Source: Hybos culiciformis (Eukaryota; Arthropoda; Insecta; Diptera; Hybotidae). From it: a stretch of DNA of 64,000 bases. Under the pieces are notes generated by a model. That model was not told the DNA's origin. It searched no databases and saw only the letters and a list, made by a program, of their open reading frames with translations. The position numbers and the translations under genes are program-made. The DNA is taken from NCBI GenBank assembly GCA_964007475.1, contig OZ023273.1:53952834-54016833 (forward strand), in the 5' to 3' direction. Positions within the stretch are counted from its first letter, which is position 1; the number at the start of each line of letters is the position of its first letter. This document shows, in pieces, positions 1 through 11,082 of the stretch.

Positions 1-3000
1 GAGTAAATCGATTTTTTTTTGTTCTTCGTAGACATCAGGCAATGTAGTTGGTGGCTCTCCAATTAAGAAATGTCCCGGTGTAAGGGCGTAGAAATCTTCT
101 GGGTTTGATGTTAGTTCCACAATAGGACGAGAGTTTAGTATTGCTTCTATTTGGCACAGAACAGTGTTCAATTCTTCATATGATAATGTGGCATTATAAA
201 TTACTATTTTAAGATGCTTTTTCATGGATTTTACTGCAGCTTCCCAGATACCACCAAAATGTGGGCTTCGGGCTGGGATGTGGTTCCATTGAACACCGTT
301 TTTTCCGCACTTTGTCGATATGTCCTTTTCACTAGCGTTGATAACTTTCCAAAGGTCCTGGTATTCTGCCCTGGCACCAGCTAGATTTGTAGCATTATCA
401 CAATAAATATTTGATGGTCGTCCACGCCTAGACATAAATCTTTTTAAAGCTCCTATAAATGCAGCTGTTGTTAGATCGGACACTAATTCTAGGTGAACAG
501 CCTTAACTGCAAAACATACAAATACAGCTACATACGCCTTGGTTGGTTTTTTTCCTCGAAGATGATAATGTATCATGAATGGTCCGCAAAAATCAACACC
601 AACATTCTGAAAGGGTTTGCATGACCTAACCCTATTTGGTGGTAAATTACCCATAAGCTGTTTTGCTAGAATAGGTTTTGATCGTATGCATTTTACACAT
701 TTATGTACAACTGATCTCACAAGATGTTTTCCATTAGTTGGCCAGAAATTTTGTCTTACGATTGCTAATAGTGCTTGAGGTCCAGCATGAAGATTTTTGA
801 CATGGTGATTTTGCACGATTAGCTTGGTAAGTTCATGTTGATGGGACAGGATAATTGGGTGTTTAGCATTGTAATTGAGTGATGAATGTTGCAGCCTTCC
901 GCCAACTCGTAATATCTGATTTTCATCCAGAAATGGTGTTAACGAAATAATACTGCTTCTTGTTTTTACTTCTTTCATTTTTTGTAAATCCTTTACTTCT
1001 TCAGAAAAATTCTGTTGTTGTATAAATCTTATGATTATATTCATTGAGTTATCCAGCTCCTTTTTACTTAAATTTACCCCAACCATTTTTCCTCTTTTGT
1101 TTTTACAATTGTTTGAGAAACGTAATACATAAGCTACAACCTTTTGTAAATACCATATTGAATTTTTGTGATCTATTTTTTCTAAAAAATGTTCATCATT
1201 TTCTAACAATAGCACATTACCTTTTTTTCTTTTTTCTTCCAATGTTTCTTCAATTTCTAACCGTTCGGGCCACATTATTTCATGCCTCATTAGGAATTCT
1301 AGACCTTTGAACCATAGTTGGTTGTTCACCAATTCTGCAGGTAATAAACCTCTAGATATGTAGTCTGCTGGATTTAATTTTGTATTAACATACCTCCATT
1401 CATCTGCGGTAGATGTTTCCAAGATCTCACTTACCCTATTGGTAACAAATATTTTATAATTTGAACAAGAGTTAATCCAGGATAATACAATGGTGGAATC
1501 TACCCAGTATGTGGTGGATGATATTTTAATATCTGTTTTCAACATGGCTATTTTTACTCCATTTATTAATTTTGATAACAATAAAGCTGCTAATAATTCT
1601 AAACGTGCAATGGATTGTTTTTTTATTGGTGCAACTCTGGATTTTGAAATCAACAAGTTAACGTCATAAAATTCATGAGGGTGAACTGTTCTTACGTAAA
1701 CGCAGGCTCCGTACGCCTTTTCACTGGCATCCGCAAAACCGTGAATTTCGATTAGCTTATAATTGTTCATTACAACTTTCCTTGGAATAGGAATTTTCTT
1801 TAAAATCTCTAATTGTGTCCGAAAGTCTTCCCATTGTTTCTTGATCTCAGCTGGTACTTCAGTGTTCCAATCTAATTTATCCTCCCATAACTTTTGTAAC
1901 AATATCTTTGGTACTACTACGATAGGGCTTATTAAACCCAATGGATCAAATATTGAGGCAGTTTCTGCTAAAATTGTCCTTTTTGTTACCTTTTCAACCG
2001 GAATTGCTGCAGCTACTTTCACAAAAAGCTCATCGGTCTGAGGATTCCATCTTAAGCCCAATGTTTTAACAGTATCTTCAGGGCATTCTGAAAAGTGGAA
2101 TTCATGTTCTCTTTGGTTTATTGGAACCTTTTCAAAAATTTTTTCTGTATTTGTGCACCATTTATGTAACTGCATTCCGGCTTCATTTAATAATTGTATT
2201 AATTGAGTCTGCATTTCAAGTAGTTCTTCCAAATTATTACTGCCGCACATCCCATCATCCATATAGAAATTTTGTAACGCTTTTGAGGCCAATGGTTTTG
2301 TTTTATCTTCTGATAATTTATCAAGACACTTGGTTGCCAAATATGGAGCTGATCGCGTACCGTAAGTTACAGTATTTAATTTGAAGAATTTTAGTTTTTT
2401 TTCTACCTCACTTCTCTATGCAATAAGTTGGAACTTCTGGTCATCTTGATGGATCAAAATTTGCCTATACATTTTCGAAATATCCGCACAGAAAACATAA
2501 TTATAGAATCTAAACCTTACCAGTATTGTTAATAAATCGTCCTGATTTTTAGGCCCTGTGTGCTGGATATCGTTTAAAGATAAATTGGTTGTTGTTTTGC
2601 ACGAAGCGTCAAAAACGACACGTAATTTGGTTGTAGAGCTTTCTGGACGTAATATACAATGATGTGGAATGAAATAATGGTCCCTGGAAATAGAGTATTC
2701 GTTGATTTCTGTCATGTGGCCTAATTTTTCATATTCTTCCATAAATTCAATATATTGTTTGCGCACTTCTTCATTTGATTGTAGTTTTTTCTCCAAGTTC
2801 AAAAACCGTCTGATAGCTGTCGATTTAGAATCTCCCAACGTACAAGGGTGATTAAGGAATGGTATACGAACTATAAATCGACCATCCTTTGCTCTAGTTG
2901 TTGTTGCTTCAAAATATTTCTCACATTTTTTTTCCTTTTCAGTAAGGTTTTTTATGTTTGAAGGTACTTCCTCTAATTTCCAAAATTTTTCCACGCTATT

Positions 3001-3312
3001 TTCCAAGCTGTGTTCACTTTCTGCATAAATTTCTTGCTCTGCAGCGATTAGTGATGTTGTGCTGGATTCTATTGCCATTTCATCATATAATTTTCCTATT
3101 ATTACCCAACCTAATTTTGTGTTTTGGATCAATGGAATTTTTCCGTTTAGTTTAATTTGACCACTCTCTATCAATTCCGAAAAGTGTTCTGCACCTATGA
3201 GCAAATCAATCCTTTGAGAAATGTTGAAATTCGGGTCGGCCAAGTTGATATTTTTGGGAATTGACCAATTGGATACTTCAAAGGTTCGATGCGGTTGGTT
3301 TGAAGTAATTTT
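1..3312 (-). pseudogene. BEL/Pao retrotransposon pol, gag missing, one internal stop
   Basis: The minus-strand frame encodes the end of a BEL/Pao polyprotein. In order it shows the linker after the protease, a reverse transcriptase (VVFDAS near 2600, YMDD near 2260), Pao-type RNase H (ADASEKAYGA near 1715, WVDSTIVLSW near 1500), an H2C2 zinc-binding segment (about 690-810) and an integrase core (VDFCGPF near 590, CDNATN near 395, GIWEAAVKS near 240). The frame then runs off the left edge. I checked frame 1-2415 codon by codon and saw no stop. A single TAG at 2416-2418 interrupts the RT just before the catalytic YMDD, and another TAG at 3313-3315 ends the frame upstream. There is no gag, zinc-knuckle or protease coding between the primer site (about 3370) and the RT, so an internal deletion is inferred. 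The family is clearly different from the complete BEL copy at 13430-19634. It is probably inactive, though one nonsense codon is the only lesion in the enzymatic part. Confidence 0.9.
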
Positions 3313-3368
3313 CTATAAAATAAATGCTTCTGCTGAAAAAGAAAATTTAGAATTAATTGCATTGATTT

Positions 3369-3385
3369 CACGTCGGGGTCACCAC
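3369..3385 (-). other. Primer-binding site, tRNA-Trp type
   Basis: On the minus strand this reads TGGTGACCCCGACGTGA, which is complementary to the 3' end of eukaryotic tRNA-Trp including CCA. It sits just upstream of the BEL/Pao pol frame, where a retrotransposon primer site belongs. Only about 55 bp separate it from pol coding, which is the main evidence that gag was deleted. Confidence 0.75.
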
Positions 3386-3500
3386 TATGTTTAATCGGAT
3401 TAAATAAAAGGCTCGAGTGTTTCACAAGAACTGACTTTTTATTGATTTTAATTACCCTTTTTATATTATAAATTTGCTTACTTCACATAACTTAAAATAA
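3386..3500 (-). repeat. Probable end of the 5' LTR of the left BEL element
   Basis: The stretch directly upstream of the primer site on the minus strand holds a TATA-like motif (TATAATATAAAAAGG, about 3456-3470) and AATAAA-like signals, and ends in AACA three bases before the primer site. This fits an LTR, but its upstream boundary is uncertain and the partner LTR lies outside the window. Confidence 0.45.
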
Positions 3501-4849
3501 AAAATAATTTTATTTAAAAGTAATTTGATACATTAAAATTTCCTAAATTATTTAATTGACAAAATTAAAATTACCTAATAATAATAAAAATGTAAAGCTA
3601 ATCAGAATTTTTACTATAAACCTAAACATATACTTTTAATATTTTTTTTATAGGAAAAATCCAGTTCATATTCCTGAAATTTTCCGGATAAAGCATATTC
3701 CACTAATATACTCCTAATGCGAACACCGAATAACAATCAAAACAATCGTACATTATAAATCTAATGTTTTTTACCAAATTTATAATGTTCAATTACTGTT
3801 TCCTGCTTCCTTTAATATTGAATAAACATTAAAATCAATGATGCTAATAACTTTTTATTCCAATTTTAAATGAAGAAACCTTATATTAGATCTCAAAAAA
3901 TGTTTTTGTTTGTTTCTTGTCTTGGGGTTTTAATTACAGGCAGGCATCCATGAACAAAAAAAATTAAATTAGTTATACAATTAATTTTGTTTTATTAAGT
4001 TCCCCCCCCTAAATTATTATAATATAATGTAATATTTATCAAAAGTGTTCCGTAACTAACTACACTTTAATTGCCCAGTTATGTGCAATTTTTTGTGGAA
4101 GTAAATATTGCTTTGGAAAATATTAATTAAAAGTTTTGTTTATAAGCGTTTCGTTTCTGCGGGCTGATGCTTTTGAAAATTTGTTTTTAAACAAAAAAAA
4201 GGACATTGAGTAAAAGAAAATGGTTAAGCATTTTCCTAAATACAAAAATGTTTATTAAGTAAAGCTACTTAAATCTTCTCAATCTGAATTTTATATATAC
4301 ATCATATAAATAACAATATCAGTCATTAATCAGTTTTATGAAACTGGTAATCTCTTTATTATTCTTAAAGATTTAATACCATAAAACTCATCTCTTCTAA
4401 AAAGTTATTAAAAATGTGTCGAGGTGGAAACTATTGAACCCATTAAATAATAAAATATACCATCAAAGACATTAAATGGCTTTGATACCATTATTTAAAT
4501 TAATTTTAATAATTTTTTCGTATGGTGATTTTTCAACGTGAAATTAATTTTTTTTTATGTAATTTTTGTTGTACATATTATGTAATTTTTGTTGTGCATT
4601 TTGTGTCCTACAAACAATATTTATATTTTCTTTGAATTTATAATTAAAATTAGATGTTTTATCTTGTATTTTATATTATTGTATTATATATTATTATTTG
4701 GTACAACTAATTTTTAAGAGTTTCATAGATTCTATAATCAATACTACCGCAAGTATAAAAGCAGTTACAAAATATTTATAATAAAAAAAAATATTTATAC
4801 ATGAACCCCACAGCACTTGGGTAGGACCAACATATTTTCATTAATTTAT
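3501..4849. other. AT-rich stretch without a recognisable gene
   Basis: No coding region, RNA gene or complete mobile element is visible, apart from the MITE fragment at 3649-3733. The sequence is very AT-rich, with homopolymer runs. Confidence 0.7.
3649..3733. repeat. Fragment related to the MITE at 9727-10136
   Basis: About 85 bp ending in CTCCTAATGCGAACACC is clearly similar to 10053-10136. Both share the blocks AAAAATCCAGTTCAT and TTCCTGAAAT and the same terminal GCGAACACC-like end. Only the right half of the element is present here. Confidence 0.6.
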
Positions 4850-5000
4850 GTTTTATAAGAATATGATGGCCCCATTCAAGAGACACCGGGAGCTCCTTAA
4901 TACGGGGTGGTCTGGAAATTCCAGTAATCTCTGCACCGACCCGGAATCAAAAAGCTCCCGATGGCTCTTGGACAGGGCCGTAACTTATCAAATTCATAAG
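4850..5000. other. Unassigned GC-richer island
   Basis: Roughly 150 bp has near-balanced base composition, containing CACCGGGAGCTCC and CACCGACCCGG, and is surrounded by very AT-rich DNA. It stops where the TSD of the hAT MITE begins (5002), so it is the insertion target rather than part of the MITE. It could be a degenerate coding or structural-RNA piece of an older element. I do not recognise it. Confidence 0.4.
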
Positions 5001-5009
5001 CCATTGAAC

Positions 5010-5401
5010 CAGGGCCGGCGAAACAGCCCCGCAAGCGCTGCGTGGCAGGGAGGCGCCAGCTTATAAGGGGCGCCAAAAAAAAATTAACCCTTTTCATTAA
5101 ATTTTCATTAAATTTTAAAGAATTTACGAATACTAATATAATTTCACAATTTACAGCAGGTTTGTTTTTAATTTTCACAATTTACAGCAGGTTTGTTTTT
5201 TTTTTTGCCAAAAAATACATTAAATAACATTTTGTTTTGTTATTTAGTTTATCAATGAGTTGGTAATTTTTATTTGTTTTTGTATCTATATTAAATAAAT
5301 AAAAAAAAACAAAAAAAATTCATTATGTTTGAATATTGAGCGCCAAAAAATTATTTCGCAGGGGAGCGCCAATTTTTTTTTCAATCGTAGCACCGGCCCT
5401 G
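5010..5401. mobile_element. Non-autonomous hAT-type MITE (392 bp)
   Basis: The left end is CAGGGCCGGCG and the right end is its complement (CAGGGCCGGTG on the minus strand), with one mismatch in 11. Both sides carry the perfect 8-bp direct repeat CATTGAAC (5002-5009 and 5402-5409). CAG-starting TIRs plus 8-bp TSDs are diagnostic of the hAT superfamily. There is no transposase. A 25-bp unit containing TTTACAGCAGG is tandemly duplicated inside (about 5148-5200), and GCGCCA words recur near both ends. Confidence 0.9.
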
Positions 5402-5409
5402 CATTGAAC

Positions 5410-6528
5410 AACAACATTATAAAAATATGCAAGTGCGTGTTAATTGATTGACTTCGATCTGTTCAAAATAAAATAAATTATTTATGTCACATGAAATTAA
5501 AAACCATTTACACATTTTTTTCTTTACTCGCATAATGTATGTTTATACAACATGATTTAATTTGCAATAAATAATGAAAATAACGTCAAATTGAACTTTT
5601 ACATTTTTTACACTTCATCATTCTTTTATGCGTGTAATATTAAAAATGAAGTAGTTATGTTTAGGATGTTTATATTGTATGATTTAATTTGCAATAAATA
5701 ATGAAAATAACGTGAATTAAAGATGAACTTTTACATTTTTTTACACTTCACCGCAATTTTATACGTGTTTATAAAAAGGAAGTAAAATGTTGATTGAATA
5801 TATTTCATTGAACTCTATTATTGTGAAAAATCATAAATGGTGTTGACATTAGATAATTGTATATTATATATACTTTTGTAAGGATTCTCCTTATAATTTA
5901 TTGTTTTTATTGTATTTTATTTTCTGTAAGAATACTATAAATTTGATATTGAATATTTGTTGTTTAACGGCTTCATCGCAACTTTTTTTATAGGCAATTA
6001 AACAATTGCTTTTAAACTCAAAAAAAATACAAAAAAAATCAATTTTTAGGTGCTTCAATTTAAAAACGGGGTTTCATATAAACATTATAAATATAAACAA
6101 TTAAAAAGAAAAGTTACATACATATACTTAATAATTTTAAATTGATATGTTCCTAAATGAACGAGAAAAGAAAAATGTAATTGTCTAATTAAGTCTTGAA
6201 AAATATTTTCGTTTCTTATTATTTAGTTCAAGTTTTTGAATTTTAGAAATTATTTATTTTTTTGCTGTCAATAATCCTACCAATTTTGATAATTTTTATA
6301 ACATTATATTTTCTATAATGTAATGTAATGATATTCAAAAATAAATGGCACACGGTCCTAATAATATATATAAGTATTTCATAAAAAAAATCATAAACTT
6401 GATGCTGATGCTGGGAATGACATGGATGACTGAACAATGATATAGAAATTATAATATTCAATTAATTCATCAATTCGAAAGAGTAAAAACTCATTGTTTA
6501 CATGAACTCATTCAACAATTATATTATA
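5410..6528. other. AT-rich spacer with a roughly 130-bp direct duplication
   Basis: No gene is recognised. Positions of about 5545-5660 and 5675-5792 are diverged direct copies, both containing GATTTAATTTGCAATAAATA followed by an ACACTTCA block. This may be a local tandem duplication or two halves of an old repeat. Confidence 0.6.
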
Positions 6529-8346
6529 CTAGCTGTACCCGCACACACGTTGTTGTGGAACACACGTTTTAAGTGAAATTTTTGCTGTCAGATTGATGAA
6601 CAATTATAGGAGAGTTATTTTATAAATTTGGGAAAATATCTAAGAAGAATTGATATTTATCATTTCTACTTATTCAACACTTAAATTGTATGAAATCGAA
6701 TGATATCCTTCCCTTAAACAGGTTTCCAAACCAAACCAAATTTGTGTTTTTATCCATTTCCTCTTTTTATGAATCAAATTTGAATGAAATCGGAAGAACC
6801 TTTGCCGTCCTCCCCGGGAGGGATTTCTGGGTAGGGTGCCTATAACGACCCCGAGACAAAGAGACGGTGTAAATTTCGAAACGATCGGTTGAGTGGTTTA
6901 GTTTTTAATATTTAATATTTGATTTCTATATATTCGAAGGCCCCTAAAAAGAACAAGGGGGCCAAATTTTTTGTTACGAAATTCGTGTGTTTAATCATTT
7001 TTATGTACCAAATTTAAATGAAATCGGACACAATTTTGAAGTCCTCCCCTAGGGTAGGAGGTCAATAAATTTTTTGTTACGAAATGTATGTGTAATCATT
7101 TCTTCTTTTTACGTGACAAATTTGAATGAAATCGGACGAACTTTTAAAGTCCGCCCCCGGGGGAGGTCGCTGAGTAGAAGGTGAACAAATTTTTTGTTCC
7201 GAAATTGTGTGTAATTATTTCCTCTTCTTACGTACCAAATTTAAATGAAATCGAACGAACTTTTAAAGTCCGCCCCCAGGGGAGGTCTCTGGGTAGGAGG
7301 TCCCTGGGTAGGAGGTCCCTGGTTAGGAGGTCCCTGGGTAGGAGGTCCCTGGGTAGGAGGTCAACAAATTTCTTGTTACGAAATTTGTATATAATCAGTT
7401 CCTCTTTTTACATACCTAATTTGAATGAAATCGGACGAACTTTTGAAGTACGCCCCCAGGGGAGGTCTCTGGGTAGTAGGTCCCTGGGTAGGAGGTCCCT
7501 GGGAAGCAGGTCCCAGGGTAGGAGGTCCCTGGGTAGGAGGTCCCTGGGTAGGAGGTCCCTGGGTAGGAGGTCCCTGGGTAGGAGGTCCATGGAGAGTAGG
7601 TTCCTGGGTAGGAGTTCAACAAATTTCTTGTTACGAAATTTAAAAGTTCTTGTTACGAAATTTGTATATAATCAGTTCCTCTACATACCAAATTTGAATG
7701 AAATCGGACGAACTTTTGAGGCCCGCCCGCAGGAAAGGTCTCTGGGTAGGAGGTCCCTGTGTAGGGGGTCAACAAATTTTTTTGTTACGAAATTTGTGTA
7801 ATCAGTTCTTCTTTTTACTTACCAAATTTGAATGAAATCGGAAGAGACCGCCCCCAGGGGAGGTCTCTGGGTAGGAGGTCCCTGGGTAGGAGGTCAACAA
7901 ATTTTTAGTTACGAAATTTGTGTGTAATCAGTTCCTCTTTTTACATACCAAATTTTAATGGAATTGACCGAACTTTTAAAATCCGCCCCGACGGAAGATC
8001 CCTGGGTAGGAGGTCGCTGGGTAGGAGGTCGCTCGGTAGGAGGTCAACAAATATTTTGTTACGGAATTTGTTTGTAATCACTTCCTCTTTTTACGTTCCA
8101 AATTTGAATGAAATCGAACGAACTTTTGAAGTCCGCCCCCGGGGGCGGTCCCTGGGTAGGAGGCCAATCAAATTTTAAAATAGCCTATAACGACCCCCGA
8201 CCTGACACAAAGACATGGTGTAAGTTTGAAAACGATCGGTTGAGCGGTTTAGGAGCCTATTCGGAACAGACAAACAGACAAACAGACAAATATACAAACA
8301 TACAAACATACAAACATACAACTTCGGTTTTATATATGTATATAGA
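6529..8346 (-). mobile_element. Non-autonomous Helitron-like element, copy 1
   Basis: Read on the minus strand, the element starts with TCTATATACATATATA and ends with GCGGGTACAGCTAG. Its flanks are an A before the 5' TC and a T after the 3' CTAG, as for Helitron insertion between A and T with no TSD. The 5' end contains the GTTTGTxTGT-rich stretch typical of insect Helitrons. A second full-length copy with the same ends lies at 40185-41429, and a fragment at 19872-21320. There is no Rep/helicase gene. The interior is dominated by minisatellite units, so transposition would depend on an autonomous relative. Confidence 0.8.
7287..8165. repeat. Nested minisatellite inside Helitron copy 1
   Basis: Units of roughly 130-180 bp (beginning near TTGTTACGAAATTTGTGTG and including TGAATGAAATCGG) are tandemly repeated. 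Each contains a run of a 15-bp subrepeat, GGTCCCTGGGTAGGA. The run is about 5 copies long near 7290-7360 and about 10 near 7467-7615, with fewer in later units. The 15-bp period keeps all frames open and gives spurious reading frames on both strands. Confidence 0.85.
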
Positions 8347-9005
8347 TTTTTATAAAGTATTTCAACGGGTAAAAAATTACCAAAATATAAATAAATTTTT
8401 ATTTTTCTGGTATTTACCAATTTTGTTATTTCTGTGTATTATATAAGTATATATACATATAATATAGGTAAACTAAACCTATAGGTAGATAATGATATAA
8501 TATAGGTTTAGGTACATAAACTCATCTATTTACAAGTTCATCAAACTTTGTAGTTAACAAAATATAACATACATATTAATAAGTACATGCTTATAATTAG
8601 CAACCTGACAAAAACGCGTTTTTTGCAAAAATTGGATTCTTGAAAGTGATAGAAAGTGGTATTAGAAATTATGTTTGTTCAACAAGTTTGCCGCCATTTT
8701 GGTTTTTTGAAGTTTTACCGTTACTTTTTGGTTACTTTGAAATTAAACATTTTTGAGTATGAAAACTTCGAAATAGCCTTTCATGATGTTCTAGACTTTG
8801 ATTCAGGAGGAGTTGACCTTCATTTTTTTGGAAAGTTTTAGTTCCTGAAAATATTGTATAGATGGCGTTTTAACCAATTTTGTATATTAAACTAAAATTA
8901 CTCCACTTTTTGGGCAACATTTGTACTACAGAAATGAAACCAAAAAAAGACCGTTTCAAGACCTTTCCAACAAAAAAAAATTTTGAAGAATCGAATTATA
9001 AATAA

Positions 9006-9425
9006 ATGAGGTATGCCAAATTAAAAAAATTATGTTCGAATAATTTAAAACAATTATCTACTACTAAAAAACGTAAAAGCGACTCAAAACTACTCGTGAG
9101 TGAGATTTTGAAAATGGCTAAAATGGTAATTTTTTTGTATGGGGAAATTCTAAGAAGTGAATTATCTTCTAAAACATTAAAAATTTCAACCTGCGAAAGC
9201 GGCTTTTTAAAGTGGTCTGAAAGACCTATCCAAAATGGTATAGCGGTTGAGGGAGTAAATTCAAATGAAAAAACTTACTTTTTTGTTTTTTCAGTGTTTT
9301 TATGGTTTATCTATGGGTTAAACTGGCAACACCGAGTGGCCGTCACCTGCAAAGAAAGCCCGCACGAATACCTATTTAAAATGATATCTGTAAATATTCT
9401 TGTAAATTTAACAACAGAGAGATGA
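9006..9425 (+). CDS. Unidentified 139-codon frame inside the hAT-type element
   Basis: This is an ATG-started frame inside the TAGCAACC element. The predicted product has a lysine-rich N-terminal third and a hydrophobic stretch near residues 91-105. I recognise no domain and no transposase motif. In such AT-rich sequence a chance frame of this length is unusual but possible, so it may be a decayed element gene or noise. Confidence 0.2.
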   Translation: MRYAKLKKLCSNNLKQLSTTKKRKSDSKLLVSEILKMAKMVIFLYGEILRSELSSKTLKISTCESGFLKWSERPIQNGIAVEGVNSNEKTYFFVFSVFLWFIYGLNWQHRVAVTCKESPHEYLFKMISVNILVNLTTER

Positions 9426-9726
9426 TAGTTTGAAGTTGCAATATTTTCCAAACCTTCTGCCACAAGAATCGTCATATCTCCCAAAAAAAAAAAAATATGT
9501 GAGTCTCGGGACACACGGAAGAAGTGAAACTTCATGGCAAGTAGTATTTTCTGGGAAGGCTAAATAAATATTTAAAATGGCCAAGTGCATATAAGATATG
9601 ACGCCGATCGATTTTTTCGACGGCGACTAGTTGATTTTTGCCCTTCGAATGCTGCGGTCAGTCGACTTAAAATTACTTGTTTTGGGGAATTCGGCGGCTT
9701 AGAAAAAATTAAAACCCAGCGACTGC

Positions 9727-10136
9727 TTATACCTTGTTCGCATTCTAATTAAAATTCCACTTATATTCCGGAAAACAAATTACCGTTCGCATCACAAAAT
9801 TTGATGAGAAGTGGAATTTAATGATGTATACAAAAATTTAGAAATTTGTTGTTGAAAATTTTGACTTTTTATCTCACTTTTTATCAATTTTATTTTGTTT
9901 TTTTTTTTCATTTTGACTCGAATTTGACAAAAAAAAATTGTTGCCAACTATAACAAAATTTCAAAAAGTGAGTGAAAATAACTATAAATATAGAATTTTA
10001 ACTCTGACAAACTAGAATATGAAAGTGGAATATACATATTCCGGAATATATTTTTATATGAAAAATCCAGTTCATTTTCCTGAAATATTTCGGAAAACAG
10101 CATATTCCACAAATATTCTCCTAATACGAACACCAT
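9727..10136. mobile_element. MITE with imperfect long inverted ends
   Basis: The left end (TGTTCGCATTCTAATTAAAA followed by TTCCAC) pairs imperfectly with the right end (complement: GGTGTTCGTATTAGGAGAAT). A TATTCCGGAA-like word recurs inside. TA dinucleotides flank both ends, so a TA target duplication is possible but not decisive. A related right-half copy sits at 3649-3733. Superfamily unassigned. Confidence 0.5.
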
Positions 10137-11082
10137 ATTAGAGATAAAAGCATTTAAAAATTCTAAAATACTTTTTCAGCTCAAAAAGTTTAGTGGCATA
10201 AAATTATTTCAAAATGGCTAGATTTATGGCAACACTGATTGCAGATGATTTCTACTATATTTTAAGCTGTATTAGCTGTTATTAGCGACAATAATGTATG
10301 AAAAAACAGCAGCGTGGCTTAAATCATGTTTTTATTTTTGTTGCCCGAAAAGTTTAACCTAAAATAACTTTTGCAAATATGCCTGAAAAATTTCATGTTT
10401 ATTAGTACTTCTTCTGAAAAGGAATTGTAAAAAAATATTCCTCCTGCATTTTATTAGTGTAAATTAATGTCAAAAATAAATTACAACAACAAACTACAAA
10501 TTACATTAAGAAAAATTAATATCATAAATAAATTATCTACAAAATAGGTGCATTGGAACATTTTTATTCAGAATACATATTTGTATTCCAAAAACTTTTT
10601 GAAAATTAGCACTAATAATTAATAAATGAAATATTTGTTATTCAATAATTTAAAATAAATTATATTTTCCTTTCAATCGAAAAAAAAAATAGTATTTTCG
10701 ACTTTAATTCTGAGCTAATATAGAGTAAGTTATTGCGCTGATAAGCTTCATTAAGTTGCTAGCGGCTGTCGGTTTTATCATCAGCTGACACATAAATTTT
10801 TTCTTTTTCCTTTTTTTTTTGCCTTTTTTTTTGACAATAATCGTTTGAATTTTGACAATAATCGTTTGAATTTTGTTTTATTTTTTGACAATAATTGTTC
10901 TGTTTTTGACACTTAAATTTTTTTCACTCTCAATCACAATGCCTCTAAAGAAGTTTCACTTCAAAAAAAAAAATTTAAAATCTGAAATGCAAAAACTTAG
11001 GTCAAATATCAGCTTATAAAATAAATGTAAAATGAAAGTCTAACGATTAACTTGAAAAAATAAAAAAAATGTCAGGTTGCTA

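Larger units (their letters stand above)
8598..11082. mobile_element. hAT-type element with TAGCAACCTGACA TIRs (2.5 kb)
   Basis: The left end reads TAGCAACCTGACA and the right end its exact complement. They are flanked by the perfect 8-bp direct repeat CTTATAAT (8590-8597 and 11083-11090). The ends and TSD fit hAT. No intact transposase is recognisable. The interior holds an unidentified 139-codon frame (9006-9425) and a nested MITE (about 9727-10136). It could be a deletion derivative of a larger element. Confidence 0.8.

Noticed and set aside
7181..7801. 206-codon plus-strand frame rich in RSLGR repeats, with long frames on both strands
   Set aside because: A 15-bp period divisible by three keeps all frames open. 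It is a translation of the Helitron minisatellite, not a gene.
8656..8841. 61-codon frame in the TAGCAACC element
   Set aside because: No domain, no neighbouring support, and within range of chance frames.
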